Positions 24,575 to 33,095 of a stretch of DNA of 64,000 nucleotides are shown here, one piece after another. The notes beneath the pieces are model-generated. The model saw nothing but the letters and a program-made list of their open reading frames with translations. It did no database searches and was not told the origin of the DNA. Within the stretch, counting starts at the first letter, position 1. The number at the start of each line of letters is the position of its first letter. The DNA is from SHVO01 sp964576515 (GTDB taxonomy: Bacteria; Pseudomonadota; Alphaproteobacteria; Rhodospirillales; Rhodospirillaceae). Location of the stretch: assembly GCA_964576515.1 (NCBI GenBank), contig CAZNUW010000008.1, positions 124,001-188,000 of the forward strand. Direction: 5' to 3'. The position numbers were made by a program, and so were the translations under genes.

Positions 24575-25771
24575 TCAGGTTCCCGAAAACGCCTGAAGGC
24601 CGGTGATGGCGCGCCCCAGAATAAGGGCGTGCACATCGTGCGTCCCCTCGTAAGTGTTCACGGCTTCCAGATTCATGACGTGACGGATGACGTGGAACTC
24701 GTCGCTAACGCCGTTGCCGCCGTGCATGTCGCGGGCGACCCGGGCGATGTCCAGCGCCTTCCCGCAGTTATTGCGCTTGATCAGCGAGATGGTCTCGACC
24801 GGAAGCTTGCCCTCGTCCTTCAAACGCCCCGCGCGCAGACAGGCCAACAGGCCCAGCGAGATTTCAGTCTCCATGTCCGCCAGTTTCTTCTGGATCAACT
24901 GATTGGCCGCCAGCGGGCGGCCGAACTGCGTGCGGTCAAGCGTATATTGACGCGCTTGCGCGAAACAGAACTCCGCGGCGCCCATGGCGCCCCAGGAAAT
25001 ACCGTAACGGGCATTGTTAAGACATCCGAAGGGGCCCTTGAGCCCTTTGATCTCGGGGAACTTGTTCTCTTCCGGCACGAACACGTCCTGCATCACGATT
25101 TCGCCCGTGATGGAGGCGCGCAACGAAAACTTTCCTTCGATCTTCGGCGCCGAAAGTCCCTTCATCCCTTTTTCAAGCACAAACCCGCGAATGTCGCCGG
25201 CGTCGTCCTTCGCCCAGACGACGAAGACATCGGCGATCGGCGAATTGGTGATCCACATCTTCGCGCCGTTCAGGACATAACCGCCGCTCACCGACTTTGC
25301 ACGGGTCTTCATGCTCGCGGGATCGGAGCCCGCGTCCGGTTCGGTCAATCCGAAACACCCTACCCATTCGCCGGACGCCAGGCGCGGCAAGTACTTCTTG
25401 CGCTGCGCTTCCGTGCCATAGGCATAGATCGGGTGCATCACCAGGGACGACTGCACTGACATGGCGGAACGATATCCACTATCGACACGTTCAACCTCGC
25501 GGGCAATCAGCCCGTAACAAACGTAGTTCACGCCCGGACAATCGTAGCCGTCGATGGTGGCGCCCAAGAGACCCAGCTCGCCCATCTCGCTCATGATCTC
25601 CCGGTCGAATCGTTCGTGCCGATTCGCTTCGCGAACCCGGGGTAAAAGCTTACCCTGGCAATAATCGCGCGCGGTCTTTTGGATCATGCGCTCGCTATCG
25701 TCCAGAAGCCCGTCCAGATCGAACGGATCTTCCCATTTAAAAGCGCCTTTAGATTTTTCGGATGCAGCCAC
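24575..25771 (-). CDS. gcdH: Glutaryl-CoA dehydrogenase-like acyl-CoA dehydrogenase
   Basis: 398 aa. C-terminal NTYEGTHDVHALILGRAITG with the catalytic Glu is the signature of glutaryl-CoA dehydrogenases; also GCFGLTEPDAGSDPASM, GAKMWITNSPIADVFVVWA and LDRTQFGRPLAANQLIQKKL. GcdH oxidises and decarboxylates glutaryl-CoA to crotonyl-CoA. First gene of the leftward operon; two bases separate it from the SDR. Its presence suggests that a C5 dicarboxylic CoA ester arises in the pathway, or that it has been recruited for a related ring-derived ester. Confidence 0.92.
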   Translation of the reverse strand: MAASEKSKGAFKWEDPFDLDGLLDDSERMIQKTARDYCQGKLLPRVREANRHERFDREIMSEMGELGLLGATIDGYDCPGVNYVCYGLIAREVERVDSGYRSAMSVQSSLVMHPIYAYGTEAQRKKYLPRLASGEWVGCFGLTEPDAGSDPASMKTRAKSVSGGYVLNGAKMWITNSPIADVFVVWAKDDAGDIRGFVLEKGMKGLSAPKIEGKFSLRASITGEIVMQDVFVPEENKFPEIKGLKGPFGCLNNARYGISWGAMGAAEFCFAQARQYTLDRTQFGRPLAANQLIQKKLADMETEISLGLLACLRAGRLKDEGKLPVETISLIKRNNCGKALDIARVARDMHGGNGVSDEFHVIRHVMNLEAVNTYEGTHDVHALILGRAITGLQAFSGT

Positions 25772-25798
25772 GAAGGAACCCCATTTTGCGTGTGGTCA

Positions 25799-25818
25799 AT
25801 ATTTTAACATTAAAATAT
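25799..25818. promoter_or_regulatory. MarR operator, perfect 20-bp palindrome
   Basis: Arms ATATTTTAA and TTAAAATAT are perfect inverted repeats around a CA centre. It lies between the divergent gcdH operon (start 25771) and the monooxygenase gene (start 25901). The core 25801-25816 defines the motif ATTTTA-N4-TAAAAT. Confidence 0.75.
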
Positions 25819-25833
25819 ATATCGACCCAAGGG

Positions 25834-25853
25834 ATATTTGAGTTTTAAAATAT
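25834..25853. promoter_or_regulatory. Second operator copy in the divergent promoter
   Basis: ATATTTGAG-TT-TTAAAATAT has seven of nine positions symmetric and the core 25836-25851 differs from the motif at one of twelve positions. The two site centres are 35 bp apart, so two dimers could occupy one face region and control both directions. Confidence 0.65.
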
Positions 25854-25900
25854 TCCACAAAGCCGGACGCCCCGGCGCCCGGATGAAATGGAGACCCCGA

Positions 25901-28228
25901 ATGAAGATCGTGTGTGTCGGCGGCGGCCCTGCGGGCCTTTACTTCGCGATTTCAATGAAATTGCGCGACCCCGCCCACGACATCACCGTGTATGAGCGCA
26001 ACCGGCCGGACGATACATTCGGCTGGGGCGTCGTATTCTCCGACCAGACCATGGTGAATCTCGTCAAGAACGATCCGGTCAGCGCGCAGCGGATCGGCAG
26101 CAACTTCATCCATTGGGACGACATCGACGTCCATTTGCGCGGCGAATGCATCCGTTCCACCGGTCACGGATTCATTGGGATCGGCCGGAAGCAACTCCTT
26201 CTCATTCTGCAAACCCGCGCGCAGGAACTGGGCGTAAAACTCGTCTTCCAAACGCCGGTCGAAGATGTGGAAGCGATGCATCCCGACGCCGACCTCATTA
26301 TCGCCGCGGACGGCCTCAACAGCCTGATCCGCACGCGCTACGCGGCCGAGTTCGGCGCCGAGATCAAACACGCTAAGAACAAATTCGTCTGGCTGGGCAC
26401 GCACAAGGTATTCGAGGCCTTTACATTCATCTTCGAGGAAACCGAACACGGCTGGATCTGGGCCCACTGCTACCGTTTCGACCAGGACACATCGACCTTC
26501 ATCGCCGAATGCAGCAAGGAAACCTGGGACAAGTTCGGCTTCGAGCATATGTCCAAGGATGAGACCAATGCGGTCCTCGAGCGGATTTTCGCGAAATACC
26601 TGGACGGCAACACACTGATGTCCAACGCGAACCACATCCGCGGTTCGGCGTGGCTTACCTTCCCCTGGATCAACTGTCAGAAGTGGTGGCACAAGAACAT
26701 CATCCTGATGGGTGACGCCGTGCATACCGCGCACTTCTCCATCGGATCCGGCACCAAGCTTGCGCTGGAAGATGCGATCTTGCTGGCCGAGATTCTGCAC
26801 TCAAATGTCTCCGCCCAGGACGGCCTCAAGGCCTATCAGGACGCGCGGTCGCTGGAAGTCATCAAGCTCCAGAATTCGGCGCGCAATTCGACAGAGTGGT
26901 TCGAGACCGTCGAGCGCTACCTCGGGTTCGAGCCCATCCAGTTCGCCTATTCGCTTTTGACCCGCAGCCAGCGCATCAGCCACGAGAACCTGCGCCTGCG
27001 CGACAAGAATTGGCTGGAGGGCGTCGAAACGTGGTTTGCCTCACGCGCCGCCGGCGCGCCGGTCGACAAACCGCAGCCGCCGATGTTCACGCCGTTCGCG
27101 CTCCGCGACATGAAACTCGGCAACCGGATCGTCGTTTCGCCAATGGCGACTTACAGCGCCAAGGACGGTATGCCGAACGACTTTCACCTGGTTCATTACG
27201 GCGCACGCGCCATGGGCGGCGCTGGCTTGGTCTATACCGAAATGACGTGCGTCTCGCCGGAAGGGCGCATCACGCCGGGATGCCCTGGCATGTACACCGT
27301 CGAACAGCTCGCCGCCTGGCGGCGGATCGTGGAATTCGTTCATACCAATACGGACGCCAAGATATGCATGCAGCTCGGCCATGCCGGGCCGAAGGCGTCC
27401 ACCAAGGTGAGCTGGGAGGGCACGGATCAACCGCTCGAAACCGGGAACTGGCCGATCCTAGGACCGTCGCCGATCGCGTGGTCGCCGCAGAACCAGACTC
27501 CCGTCGTAATGACCCGGACGATGATGGATCAAGTGAAAGCGCAGTTCGTGCAAGCGGCGCAGATGGCCTATGACGCCGGCTTCGATATGATCGAACTGCA
27601 CTGCGCTCACGGCTATCTGTTATCGGCGTTCATCACCCCGATCACCAACACGCGGACGGACGAATACGGCGGATCGCTCGCCAATCGCCTTCGTTTCCCG
27701 CTGGAAGTTTTCGGCGCCATGCGGGCTGTGTGGCCCGCGCAGAAGCCGATGTCCGTGCGCATCTCAGCCACCGACTGGGTGGAGGACGAGGGCATCACCG
27801 CTGAAGATTCGGTGCGCATCGCCGAAGCCTTCGAGAACGCCGGGTGCGACATCATCGACGTCTCGACCGGACAAACCTCAACCCGTGCCCGCCCCGTCTA
27901 CGGCCGCATGTTCCAAACGCCTTATTCCGATAAAATCCGCAACGAACTTCGGATCGCGACCATGGCCGTTGGGAACATCTTCGAGATCGATCACGTGAAC
28001 TCGATCCTCGCGGCCGGGCGCGCGGACCTTTGCTGCCTGGCCCGCCCGCATTTGGCGGATCCGCAATGGACGTTCCGCGCGGCCGCCGAACAGAGCTACA
28101 GCGGTCCCGGCTTCACGCCGCCGCGGCAGTACTACCCCGGCTTCATCCAGATGGAGCGTAATTTCGTACGCGCGAAGCAAATGGCCGCCCAGGCGCAAAC
28201 CGCGGCCGTTCTGCCCCGGGAGGTTTAG
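25901..28228 (+). CDS. Bifunctional 2-aminobenzoyl-CoA (or salicylyl-CoA) monooxygenase/reductase
   Basis: 775 aa from ATG 25901, eight bases after GGAG. Residues ~1-380 are a group A flavin monooxygenase (VCVGGGPAGLYFAIS; LMGDAVHTAHFSIGSG). Residues ~392-760 are an old-yellow-enzyme reductase (MFTPFALRDMKLGNRIVVSP; IELHCAHGYLLSAF; RTDEYGGSLANRLRFPLEVF). This fusion is known from 2-aminobenzoyl-CoA monooxygenase/reductase and from proteins annotated as salicylyl-CoA 5-hydroxylase. The former hydroxylates and then reduces 2-aminobenzoyl-CoA to a non-aromatic ketone. The indole-related neighbours favour the 2-aminobenzoyl-CoA reading. Divergent from the gcdH operon across two operators. Confidence 0.9.
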   Translation: MKIVCVGGGPAGLYFAISMKLRDPAHDITVYERNRPDDTFGWGVVFSDQTMVNLVKNDPVSAQRIGSNFIHWDDIDVHLRGECIRSTGHGFIGIGRKQLLLILQTRAQELGVKLVFQTPVEDVEAMHPDADLIIAADGLNSLIRTRYAAEFGAEIKHAKNKFVWLGTHKVFEAFTFIFEETEHGWIWAHCYRFDQDTSTFIAECSKETWDKFGFEHMSKDETNAVLERIFAKYLDGNTLMSNANHIRGSAWLTFPWINCQKWWHKNIILMGDAVHTAHFSIGSGTKLALEDAILLAEILHSNVSAQDGLKAYQDARSLEVIKLQNSARNSTEWFETVERYLGFEPIQFAYSLLTRSQRISHENLRLRDKNWLEGVETWFASRAAGAPVDKPQPPMFTPFALRDMKLGNRIVVSPMATYSAKDGMPNDFHLVHYGARAMGGAGLVYTEMTCVSPEGRITPGCPGMYTVEQLAAWRRIVEFVHTNTDAKICMQLGHAGPKASTKVSWEGTDQPLETGNWPILGPSPIAWSPQNQTPVVMTRTMMDQVKAQFVQAAQMAYDAGFDMIELHCAHGYLLSAFITPITNTRTDEYGGSLANRLRFPLEVFGAMRAVWPAQKPMSVRISATDWVEDEGITAEDSVRIAEAFENAGCDIIDVSTGQTSTRARPVYGRMFQTPYSDKIRNELRIATMAVGNIFEIDHVNSILAAGRADLCCLARPHLADPQWTFRAAAEQSYSGPGFTPPRQYYPGFIQMERNFVRAKQMAAQAQTAAVLPREV

Positions 28229-28243
28229 GGCGTTTGAACGCCC
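28228..28243. terminator. Short convergent hairpin after the monooxygenase gene
   Basis: GGGCGT/ACGCCC 6-bp stem with a TTGA loop lies between two convergent stop codons. There is no T tract, so termination by this hairpin alone is uncertain. Confidence 0.35.
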
Positions 28244-29365
28244 CTACTCCCGTGACGGCAGGCTCGCCGCGGGCACAACGCCACCGCCCTGCGCGGTCTG
28301 TTGCGGCGGATGATCGATATAGACTTGCGTGAACCGCACCCGTAACGCGCCGGAGATCGCCGTCATCTGCCCGGTTTCTTGATCCGGGTAGCCGTCGGCC
28401 AAGCGGCGCAGCGCGCGATAGAGCGACGGCGCCGAAAGCTGGCCGTAGCTTTGATGATGGGTCGACCACGACGTATTGAGATGGTGGTAGAACGCCGCGA
28501 CATCCACATACCCCGCGAGGATGCCTTCAGCCCGCTCCGGCGTCAGGCTCAACTGGAACCGCAGCCCTTTGAATTTGTGCATGCCGCTGGTGTCGAAGGT
28601 GGCCGACATCGGGATGGAAAGGTCCTCGCCTTCGGTGATCAGCACGCCGTCGACGATTTTACCCTTGAAGGACTGCTGGAACATCTTGCCCCAACGCGCG
28701 TCCACACGTTGGGTGCCGCCAGGCACGTATTCCGCGCCGGTCGCGTCGGCAAGAAGGTCATCCCGGCCACGGTAAGTCGTCACCGTCACGTCGTCATCGT
28801 TCGCCAGGCTATCGACACCTGTGATCTCGAACATGAAGCGGTTCTGGTTGTACTGCCCCAGATACTTGTTCTCGAAGAAATAGATCAGGTTCGACGGCGC
28901 CCGGTATTGCGAGACGCACCCGATCGCGCGGAAAAGCTGATTGTCGACCCCCTTCACGCCGTCAGGATCCGTGAAGTCCTCGTCTCCGAGCTTGCCGTCC
29001 AGGTTCATGCCGTAAGAGATTTTTCCGACGGCTTCCTTGAAGGCAAAAGGCTCCTCCGACAGATCGGGAAACCATTGCCGGCCTTCGCGCATCAACTGCG
29101 TGTCAAGGAGCGTGCGCTTGACCCCGTCTTCGGGGAATAGCTGCTTGAACTGCTCGCGCGGGCCATCGTTGAAGCCGTTTGGGCATTCCGCCTTGCCGCC
29201 CGGCGATTCATGCACCGCCCAGTACCGGCTTGTAAGCACAAAGCCGATACGTCCGTCTTTCACCGTCGCAGGCATATCGGTTGCAGCCGTGTCCGGCGCG
29301 GCGGCGGCGCCGGAAATCATCGCGGCGGTCACAACAAGACTCGCGGCAAATTTGAGGCTGCGCAT
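28244..29365 (-). CDS. Uncharacterised secreted protein, repeated family, copy B
   Basis: 373 aa from ATG 29365; the signal peptide ends near S-G-A-A-A-A (~23). It shares with the copies at 5362 and 62314 the blocks KAECPNGFNDGPREQF, FKEAVGK with MNLDGKLGDEDFTDPDG, DNQLFRAIGCVSQYR, DDVTVTTYRGRDDL, FKGKIVDGVLIT, SYGQLSAPSLYRALRRLADG and VRFTQVYIDHP. Unlike the other copies it has no Yx-repeat gene next to it and stands alone, convergent with the monooxygenase gene. Function unknown. Confidence 0.8.
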   Translation of the reverse strand: MRSLKFAASLVVTAAMISGAAAAPDTAATDMPATVKDGRIGFVLTSRYWAVHESPGGKAECPNGFNDGPREQFKQLFPEDGVKRTLLDTQLMREGRQWFPDLSEEPFAFKEAVGKISYGMNLDGKLGDEDFTDPDGVKGVDNQLFRAIGCVSQYRAPSNLIYFFENKYLGQYNQNRFMFEITGVDSLANDDDVTVTTYRGRDDLLADATGAEYVPGGTQRVDARWGKMFQQSFKGKIVDGVLITEGEDLSIPMSATFDTSGMHKFKGLRFQLSLTPERAEGILAGYVDVAAFYHHLNTSWSTHHQSYGQLSAPSLYRALRRLADGYPDQETGQMTAISGALRVRFTQVYIDHPPQQTAQGGGVVPAASLPSRE

Positions 29366-29586
29366 AGCTCCTCCCAAAGCGGCTACCCAGTGTAACAAGC
29401 ATACGTCGGCAACGGTTTCTTGTCCCGGCGATTCTGGGCCTTTCCGGCTGGAAATAAGGGGGGGTGCAGCCGTGAAAAAGCCTCTCGCCCGGTCGCCCGG
29501 ATGTGGCGCAACCGGCGAGCTTATCCTATCATTTTGCGAGCGATACGGGGCCGCGAGGCGGCCTTCGTCTTTTGGGGGAGAGACTG
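29366..29586. promoter_or_regulatory. Divergent promoter region of copy B and the M20 peptidase
   Basis: 221 bp between divergent starts. The peptidase has GGGGGAGAG as a ribosome binding site just before 29587. No clear palindromic operator seen. Confidence 0.4.
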
Positions 29587-30897
29587 ATGAAACGATCAAG
29601 CCACTTATCCGCTGTATTGTTTTCCGCAGGATTGTCGTTCGCCGCATCCGGCGCGTTCGCGCAGTCCGCACAACAAAATGCCGCCGTCCAGGCGATTCTC
29701 GGCAGCCCTACCTTCAAAGCCGCCGCAGCGGACCTCGATAAACAGTACGACCGGATCGTGAGCGAGGGCATTCTCCTCACCGAAATCCCGGCGCCCCCCT
29801 TCATGGAAGAGGCGCGCGCGAAGAAATTCGCCGAGATGTTCAAGGATGCCGGCCTCGCCGACGTCCAACTGGACCAGGAAGGCAATGTCCTCGGTTTCCG
29901 CAAGGGCACGGGCGGCGACGGCAAATACGTCGTTTTCTCCGCCCACCTCGATACCGTGTTCCCGCCCGAGACGGACGTGAAAGTGAAGCGCGAGGGCAAC
30001 AAACTCATGGCGCCGGGCATCGGCGACGACACCTTCAGCCTTGCCGCGATGCTGGGCATGATTCGGGCGATGAACGCCGCCGGCATCAAAACCCGGGACG
30101 ACATCATGTTTGTCGGCACCGTCGGCGAAGAAGGACAAGGCGACCTGCGCGGCGTGCGCTACATGTTCAACAAGGGGCCCTACAAGGACAAGATCAAGAC
30201 CTTCTTCTCGCTCGAAGCCGGCAGCGTCGCCAGCATCACGAACGGCGCGGTGGGTTCGAAACGCTATCGGTTCACGTTTAAGGGGCCGGGCGGACATAGC
30301 TACGGCGCCTTTGGCCTCGTGAACCCGATGTATGCCCTTGGGCAAGCGGCCGCCAACATGTCGCAGATGGAAGTGCCGGAGAAACCGAAGACCACCTACA
30401 GCATCGGCGTCATCGGCGGCGGCACGTCCGTCAACTCCATTCCGCTCGAAGGCTGGATGGAGGTGGACATGCGTTCGGAATCGCCCGCCGAACTGAAGAA
30501 GATCGAAGATAAAATCCTTGCCACCGTGCAAGAAGCGGTGAAAGCCGAAAACGGGCGCCATTCCACGAAGGAAGGCGCATTGACGGTGGACGTGAAACTG
30601 ATCGGAGACCGTCCGGCCGGCATGACCGATGCGAAATCCGAGCTCGTTCAGCTTTCAACAGCCGCGATCGCCGCCGCCGGTCATAAAGTCGAATACGGCT
30701 ATAGTTCCACCGATTCCAACATTCCCATGAGCCTGGGAATTCCCGCGATCACGGTCGGAAAGAACGCACCGGACAATCGCGGCGGACGCGCCCATTCGCT
30801 CGATGAATGGATCGATGTGGAAAGAGGCCCAATGGTCAAAGGGATGGCCACGTCGCTGAGCATCTTGATGGCCGTCACCGGTATGGAAGCAAAATAA
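29587..30897 (+). CDS. Secreted M20-family metallopeptidase
   Basis: 436 aa. Signal peptide ends at A-F-A-Q (~26). Zinc-site motifs in order: FSAHLDTVFPP (His and catalytic Asp), GIGDDTFSLAAML (bridging Asp), VGTVGEEGQGDLRG (Glu pair) and a C-terminal RAHSLDEWID (His). The dimerisation domain holds GPGGHSYGAFG. Probably a periplasmic di- or tripeptidase or an amidohydrolase of the same fold. The start follows GGAGAG. A strong terminator follows, so it is a single-gene unit. Confidence 0.9.
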   Translation: MKRSSHLSAVLFSAGLSFAASGAFAQSAQQNAAVQAILGSPTFKAAAADLDKQYDRIVSEGILLTEIPAPPFMEEARAKKFAEMFKDAGLADVQLDQEGNVLGFRKGTGGDGKYVVFSAHLDTVFPPETDVKVKREGNKLMAPGIGDDTFSLAAMLGMIRAMNAAGIKTRDDIMFVGTVGEEGQGDLRGVRYMFNKGPYKDKIKTFFSLEAGSVASITNGAVGSKRYRFTFKGPGGHSYGAFGLVNPMYALGQAAANMSQMEVPEKPKTTYSIGVIGGGTSVNSIPLEGWMEVDMRSESPAELKKIEDKILATVQEAVKAENGRHSTKEGALTVDVKLIGDRPAGMTDAKSELVQLSTAAIAAAGHKVEYGYSSTDSNIPMSLGIPAITVGKNAPDNRGGRAHSLDEWIDVERGPMVKGMATSLSILMAVTGMEAK

Positions 30898-30917
30898 TCC
30901 AAGACCGGTCAGATTTC

Positions 30918-30954
30918 AAAAACCCCGCTTCGCGGTCCGCCTAGCGGGGTTTTT
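30918..30954 (+). terminator. Rho-independent terminator of the M20 peptidase gene
   Basis: AAAAACCCCGCT pairs perfectly with AGCGGGGTTTTT (30918-30929 with 30943-30954), ending in a T tract. The flanking A/T runs make it able to work in both directions. Confidence 0.9.
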
Positions 30955-31040
30955 ATCGCATCCGGCGCAACGGGCCGAAATGTTCCCTTGACCCAAAAGA
31001 AGGGTCGGTGAACGTTACGCCCATCTTTCGGGAGGACTTC

Positions 31041-32138
31041 ATGAAAAAAACGATCACCTTCGCCAAGGTTTCGCTGGCGGCACTCGTTATCTCCACTATG
31101 CCGGCCCTGGCGCAGGACAAAGGCGGCCTCGATCTGACCGGGCCATACGACGTCGTTGTCGGCTGGTTTAAGCCCGGCATCGAGGGATGGAATCAGCGTG
31201 TCGTATCGGTGAATGCCGAAGATCCGAACCGCGTGTTCGTCGGCGCCGTCGATCGCAACGACACGCGCGAAGGCCACCCCATGCTGGCCGCCGACGGCAA
31301 GTTGATGAAGGAAAAGACCAAGGTTGTCCGCGACAACAACAACTTCGAGAAAGGCGACGTCAACAATCTGCTGGTCCTGAACGCCGACGGACAGGTTGTG
31401 GAAAATTGGTCCCAATGGAACAGCGAAATCTCCATCGCGCATCACATCATCATCGATCCTTACGATCCGGCTCGCGCCGTATGGGTCGTGGACCGCTTCA
31501 ATCACCGCATCCTGAAATTCTCCAACGACGGCAAGCAACTCCTGCTGAAGGTCGGTGAAAAAGGGGTGCCGGGAAACGATGAAAATCACTTCCACGACCC
31601 CGCCAGCCTGACCTTCCTGCCCGACGGATCGTTTTATGTCGCCGACGGCTACACGAACTCCCGCGTTGTGAAATTCGACAAGGACGGAAAGTACGTCATG
31701 TCGTGGGGCAGCCGGGGGACGGGCCCGAGCCAATTCAGCCTAGTGCATTCGGTCGCCGCGGATGCCACGCGCATTTACGTCGCCGACCGCAACAACGATC
31801 GCATCCAGATCTTCGACCACAGCGGCAAGTATCTGGACGAGTGGCCCGGCACGGCGCGCGTCACCCGCGTAATCACCACGGAAGATAGGCGCGTGTGGGT
31901 CGCCGCCACCCAGTATGGCCGCTTCGCGGGATACGACCTGAACGGCAAGCTGCAGCACCAATGGGGGACGCTCGGCGATGATCCCGGCGTCACCGACAAC
32001 GCCCACCAGTTCGACATCGACAACGCGGGGAATCTTTATGTGGCCGACGCCAACAATAACCGCGTCCAGAAATTCGTGCCGAAGAAAGGCGCCAACAAGG
32101 CGCAACTCATCGGCCGCGAATTGCTCATAAAGAAGTAG
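31041..32138 (+). CDS. Secreted NHL-repeat (beta-propeller) protein
   Basis: 365 aa. ATG 31041 follows GGGAGG. Signal peptide to A-L-A-Q (~25). At least five NHL-type blades are seen, for example WVVDRFNHRILKFSNDGKQL, YVADGYTNSRVVKFDKDG, YVADRNNDRIQIFDHSGKYL and YVADANNNRVQKFVPKK. Such propellers bind proteins or small molecules; some are peptidyl-glycine lyase-like enzymes, but I see no catalytic signature. Single-gene unit bounded by terminators. Confidence 0.87.
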   Translation: MKKTITFAKVSLAALVISTMPALAQDKGGLDLTGPYDVVVGWFKPGIEGWNQRVVSVNAEDPNRVFVGAVDRNDTREGHPMLAADGKLMKEKTKVVRDNNNFEKGDVNNLLVLNADGQVVENWSQWNSEISIAHHIIIDPYDPARAVWVVDRFNHRILKFSNDGKQLLLKVGEKGVPGNDENHFHDPASLTFLPDGSFYVADGYTNSRVVKFDKDGKYVMSWGSRGTGPSQFSLVHSVAADATRIYVADRNNDRIQIFDHSGKYLDEWPGTARVTRVITTEDRRVWVAATQYGRFAGYDLNGKLQHQWGTLGDDPGVTDNAHQFDIDNAGNLYVADANNNRVQKFVPKKGANKAQLIGRELLIKK

Positions 32139-32157
32139 CGGGTCTATTCACCCCAAG

Positions 32158-32189
32158 AAAAAGGCCGCCCCCCCCCGGGCGGCCTTTTT
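32158..32189. terminator. Bidirectional intrinsic terminator
   Basis: AAAAAGGCCGCCC and GGGCGGCCTTTTT (32158-32170, 32177-32189) form a 13-bp perfect stem around six C. It serves the NHL gene and the convergent hydrolase gene. Confidence 0.92.
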
Positions 32190-32192
32190 TAT

Positions 32193-33095
32193 TTAGGCCG
32201 GATCCCGGCGCAGCGCCTGACACATGCAATGCACGGCGCCACCGCCAAGCGCGATCATCGAAACGTCCGGATCGTAGACCGTCAGACCTTCCGCACGGCA
32301 GGCCTCAACAAGACGCTTGCTCGTCGACGGCACCAGCACGCGATCGCCGCCCAGGGCCACGACATTGGTTCCAAGCGCCATCGCATCGCCATATGACACG
32401 TCGATGATGCGGATGCCGTGCGACTTCAACCAGGTCAGGAACTCCTCTTCCACCGCTTCCGTGCACACAACGGCAAGGCCTTCCGCCAACATGCCCATCT
32501 GTACGTCAAGATGCAGGAAGTGCGAGTCGAAGGCGTAGCTGCGAAACTCCCACCCTTCTTTCTCGAACCAGCCTTTGATCTGGTTGACGGCCGGTTCGAT
32601 GGAACGTTGGCCGGAGAAACCGCACACCGCCACGCCCGGCTTCAGCACCATAAAGTCGCCGCCCTCGACGTTGCCCGCCGAGACGATGTCGTAAATCGGG
32701 ATGCCCGCATCCACATAGAAACGCAAAACGGAACCGATTTCGCCGCGACGATAGGGCTTCTGGAGCTGCATCACGATCGGACCCCATGGGGTCATTACGC
32801 TGCTGTCGCGCGCAAAGATCTGATACGGCAGACCTTCCTCAGCCGGAAGGATATGCGTTTTGACGCCGGCTTGGCGGTAGGCGTCGAGCATCTCGTCATA
32901 CTGGCGGCGCGCGGCGGCGTAATCGAACTGCAGTCCGATGCGTTCGGAACGCTCAGCGACGGCATTGCCCGCCTGCCAGCGGAAATGATCGATCGGTCCG
33001 ACGAGGACATCCCGCAGGACGCCGTATTCACTATCGACCCCCCAACGTTCAAGTTTCGGAGTTTTGCCATTGGGCAGACGGCTGCGCAGTTGCAT
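32193..33095 (-). CDS. Amidinotransferase/dimethylarginine dimethylaminohydrolase-family protein
   Basis: 300 aa. Pentein fold: ARDSSVMTPWGPIV, NVEGGDFMVL (Glu/Asp site), FLHLDVQMGML (catalytic His with Asp) and the C-terminal GGGAVHCMCQALRRDP with the nucleophile Cys290. This pattern is that of arginine/agmatine/dimethylarginine hydrolases and glycine amidinotransferases. It lacks a signal peptide, so it acts in the cytoplasm. Which guanidino compound it uses cannot be told. Confidence 0.85.
   Translation of the reverse strand: MQLRSRLPNGKTPKLERWGVDSEYGVLRDVLVGPIDHFRWQAGNAVAERSERIGLQFDYAAARRQYDEMLDAYRQAGVKTHILPAEEGLPYQIFARDSSVMTPWGPIVMQLQKPYRRGEIGSVLRFYVDAGIPIYDIVSAGNVEGGDFMVLKPGVAVCGFSGQRSIEPAVNQIKGWFEKEGWEFRSYAFDSHFLHLDVQMGMLAEGLAVVCTEAVEEEFLTWLKSHGIRIIDVSYGDAMALGTNVVALGGDRVLVPSTSKRLVEACRAEGLTVYDPDVSMIALGGGAVHCMCQALRRDPA

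Noticed and set aside
25838..25900. Earlier start of the monooxygenase at 25838
   Set aside because: It would begin inside the second operator palindrome and add 21 residues before the FAD-binding strand; ATG 25901 has GGAG at the right distance.
25901..28228. Salicylate/gentisate pathway as the main reading of the cluster
   Set aside because: The fused flavoprotein could be a salicylyl-CoA hydroxylase, but no salicylyl-CoA ligase or gentisate dioxygenase is seen, whereas several genes point to indole compounds. Kept only as an alternative.
32158..32189. Possible CRISPR-like or mobile repeat
   Set aside because: It is a single perfect hairpin with flanking A and T runs between convergent genes, that is, a bidirectional terminator.
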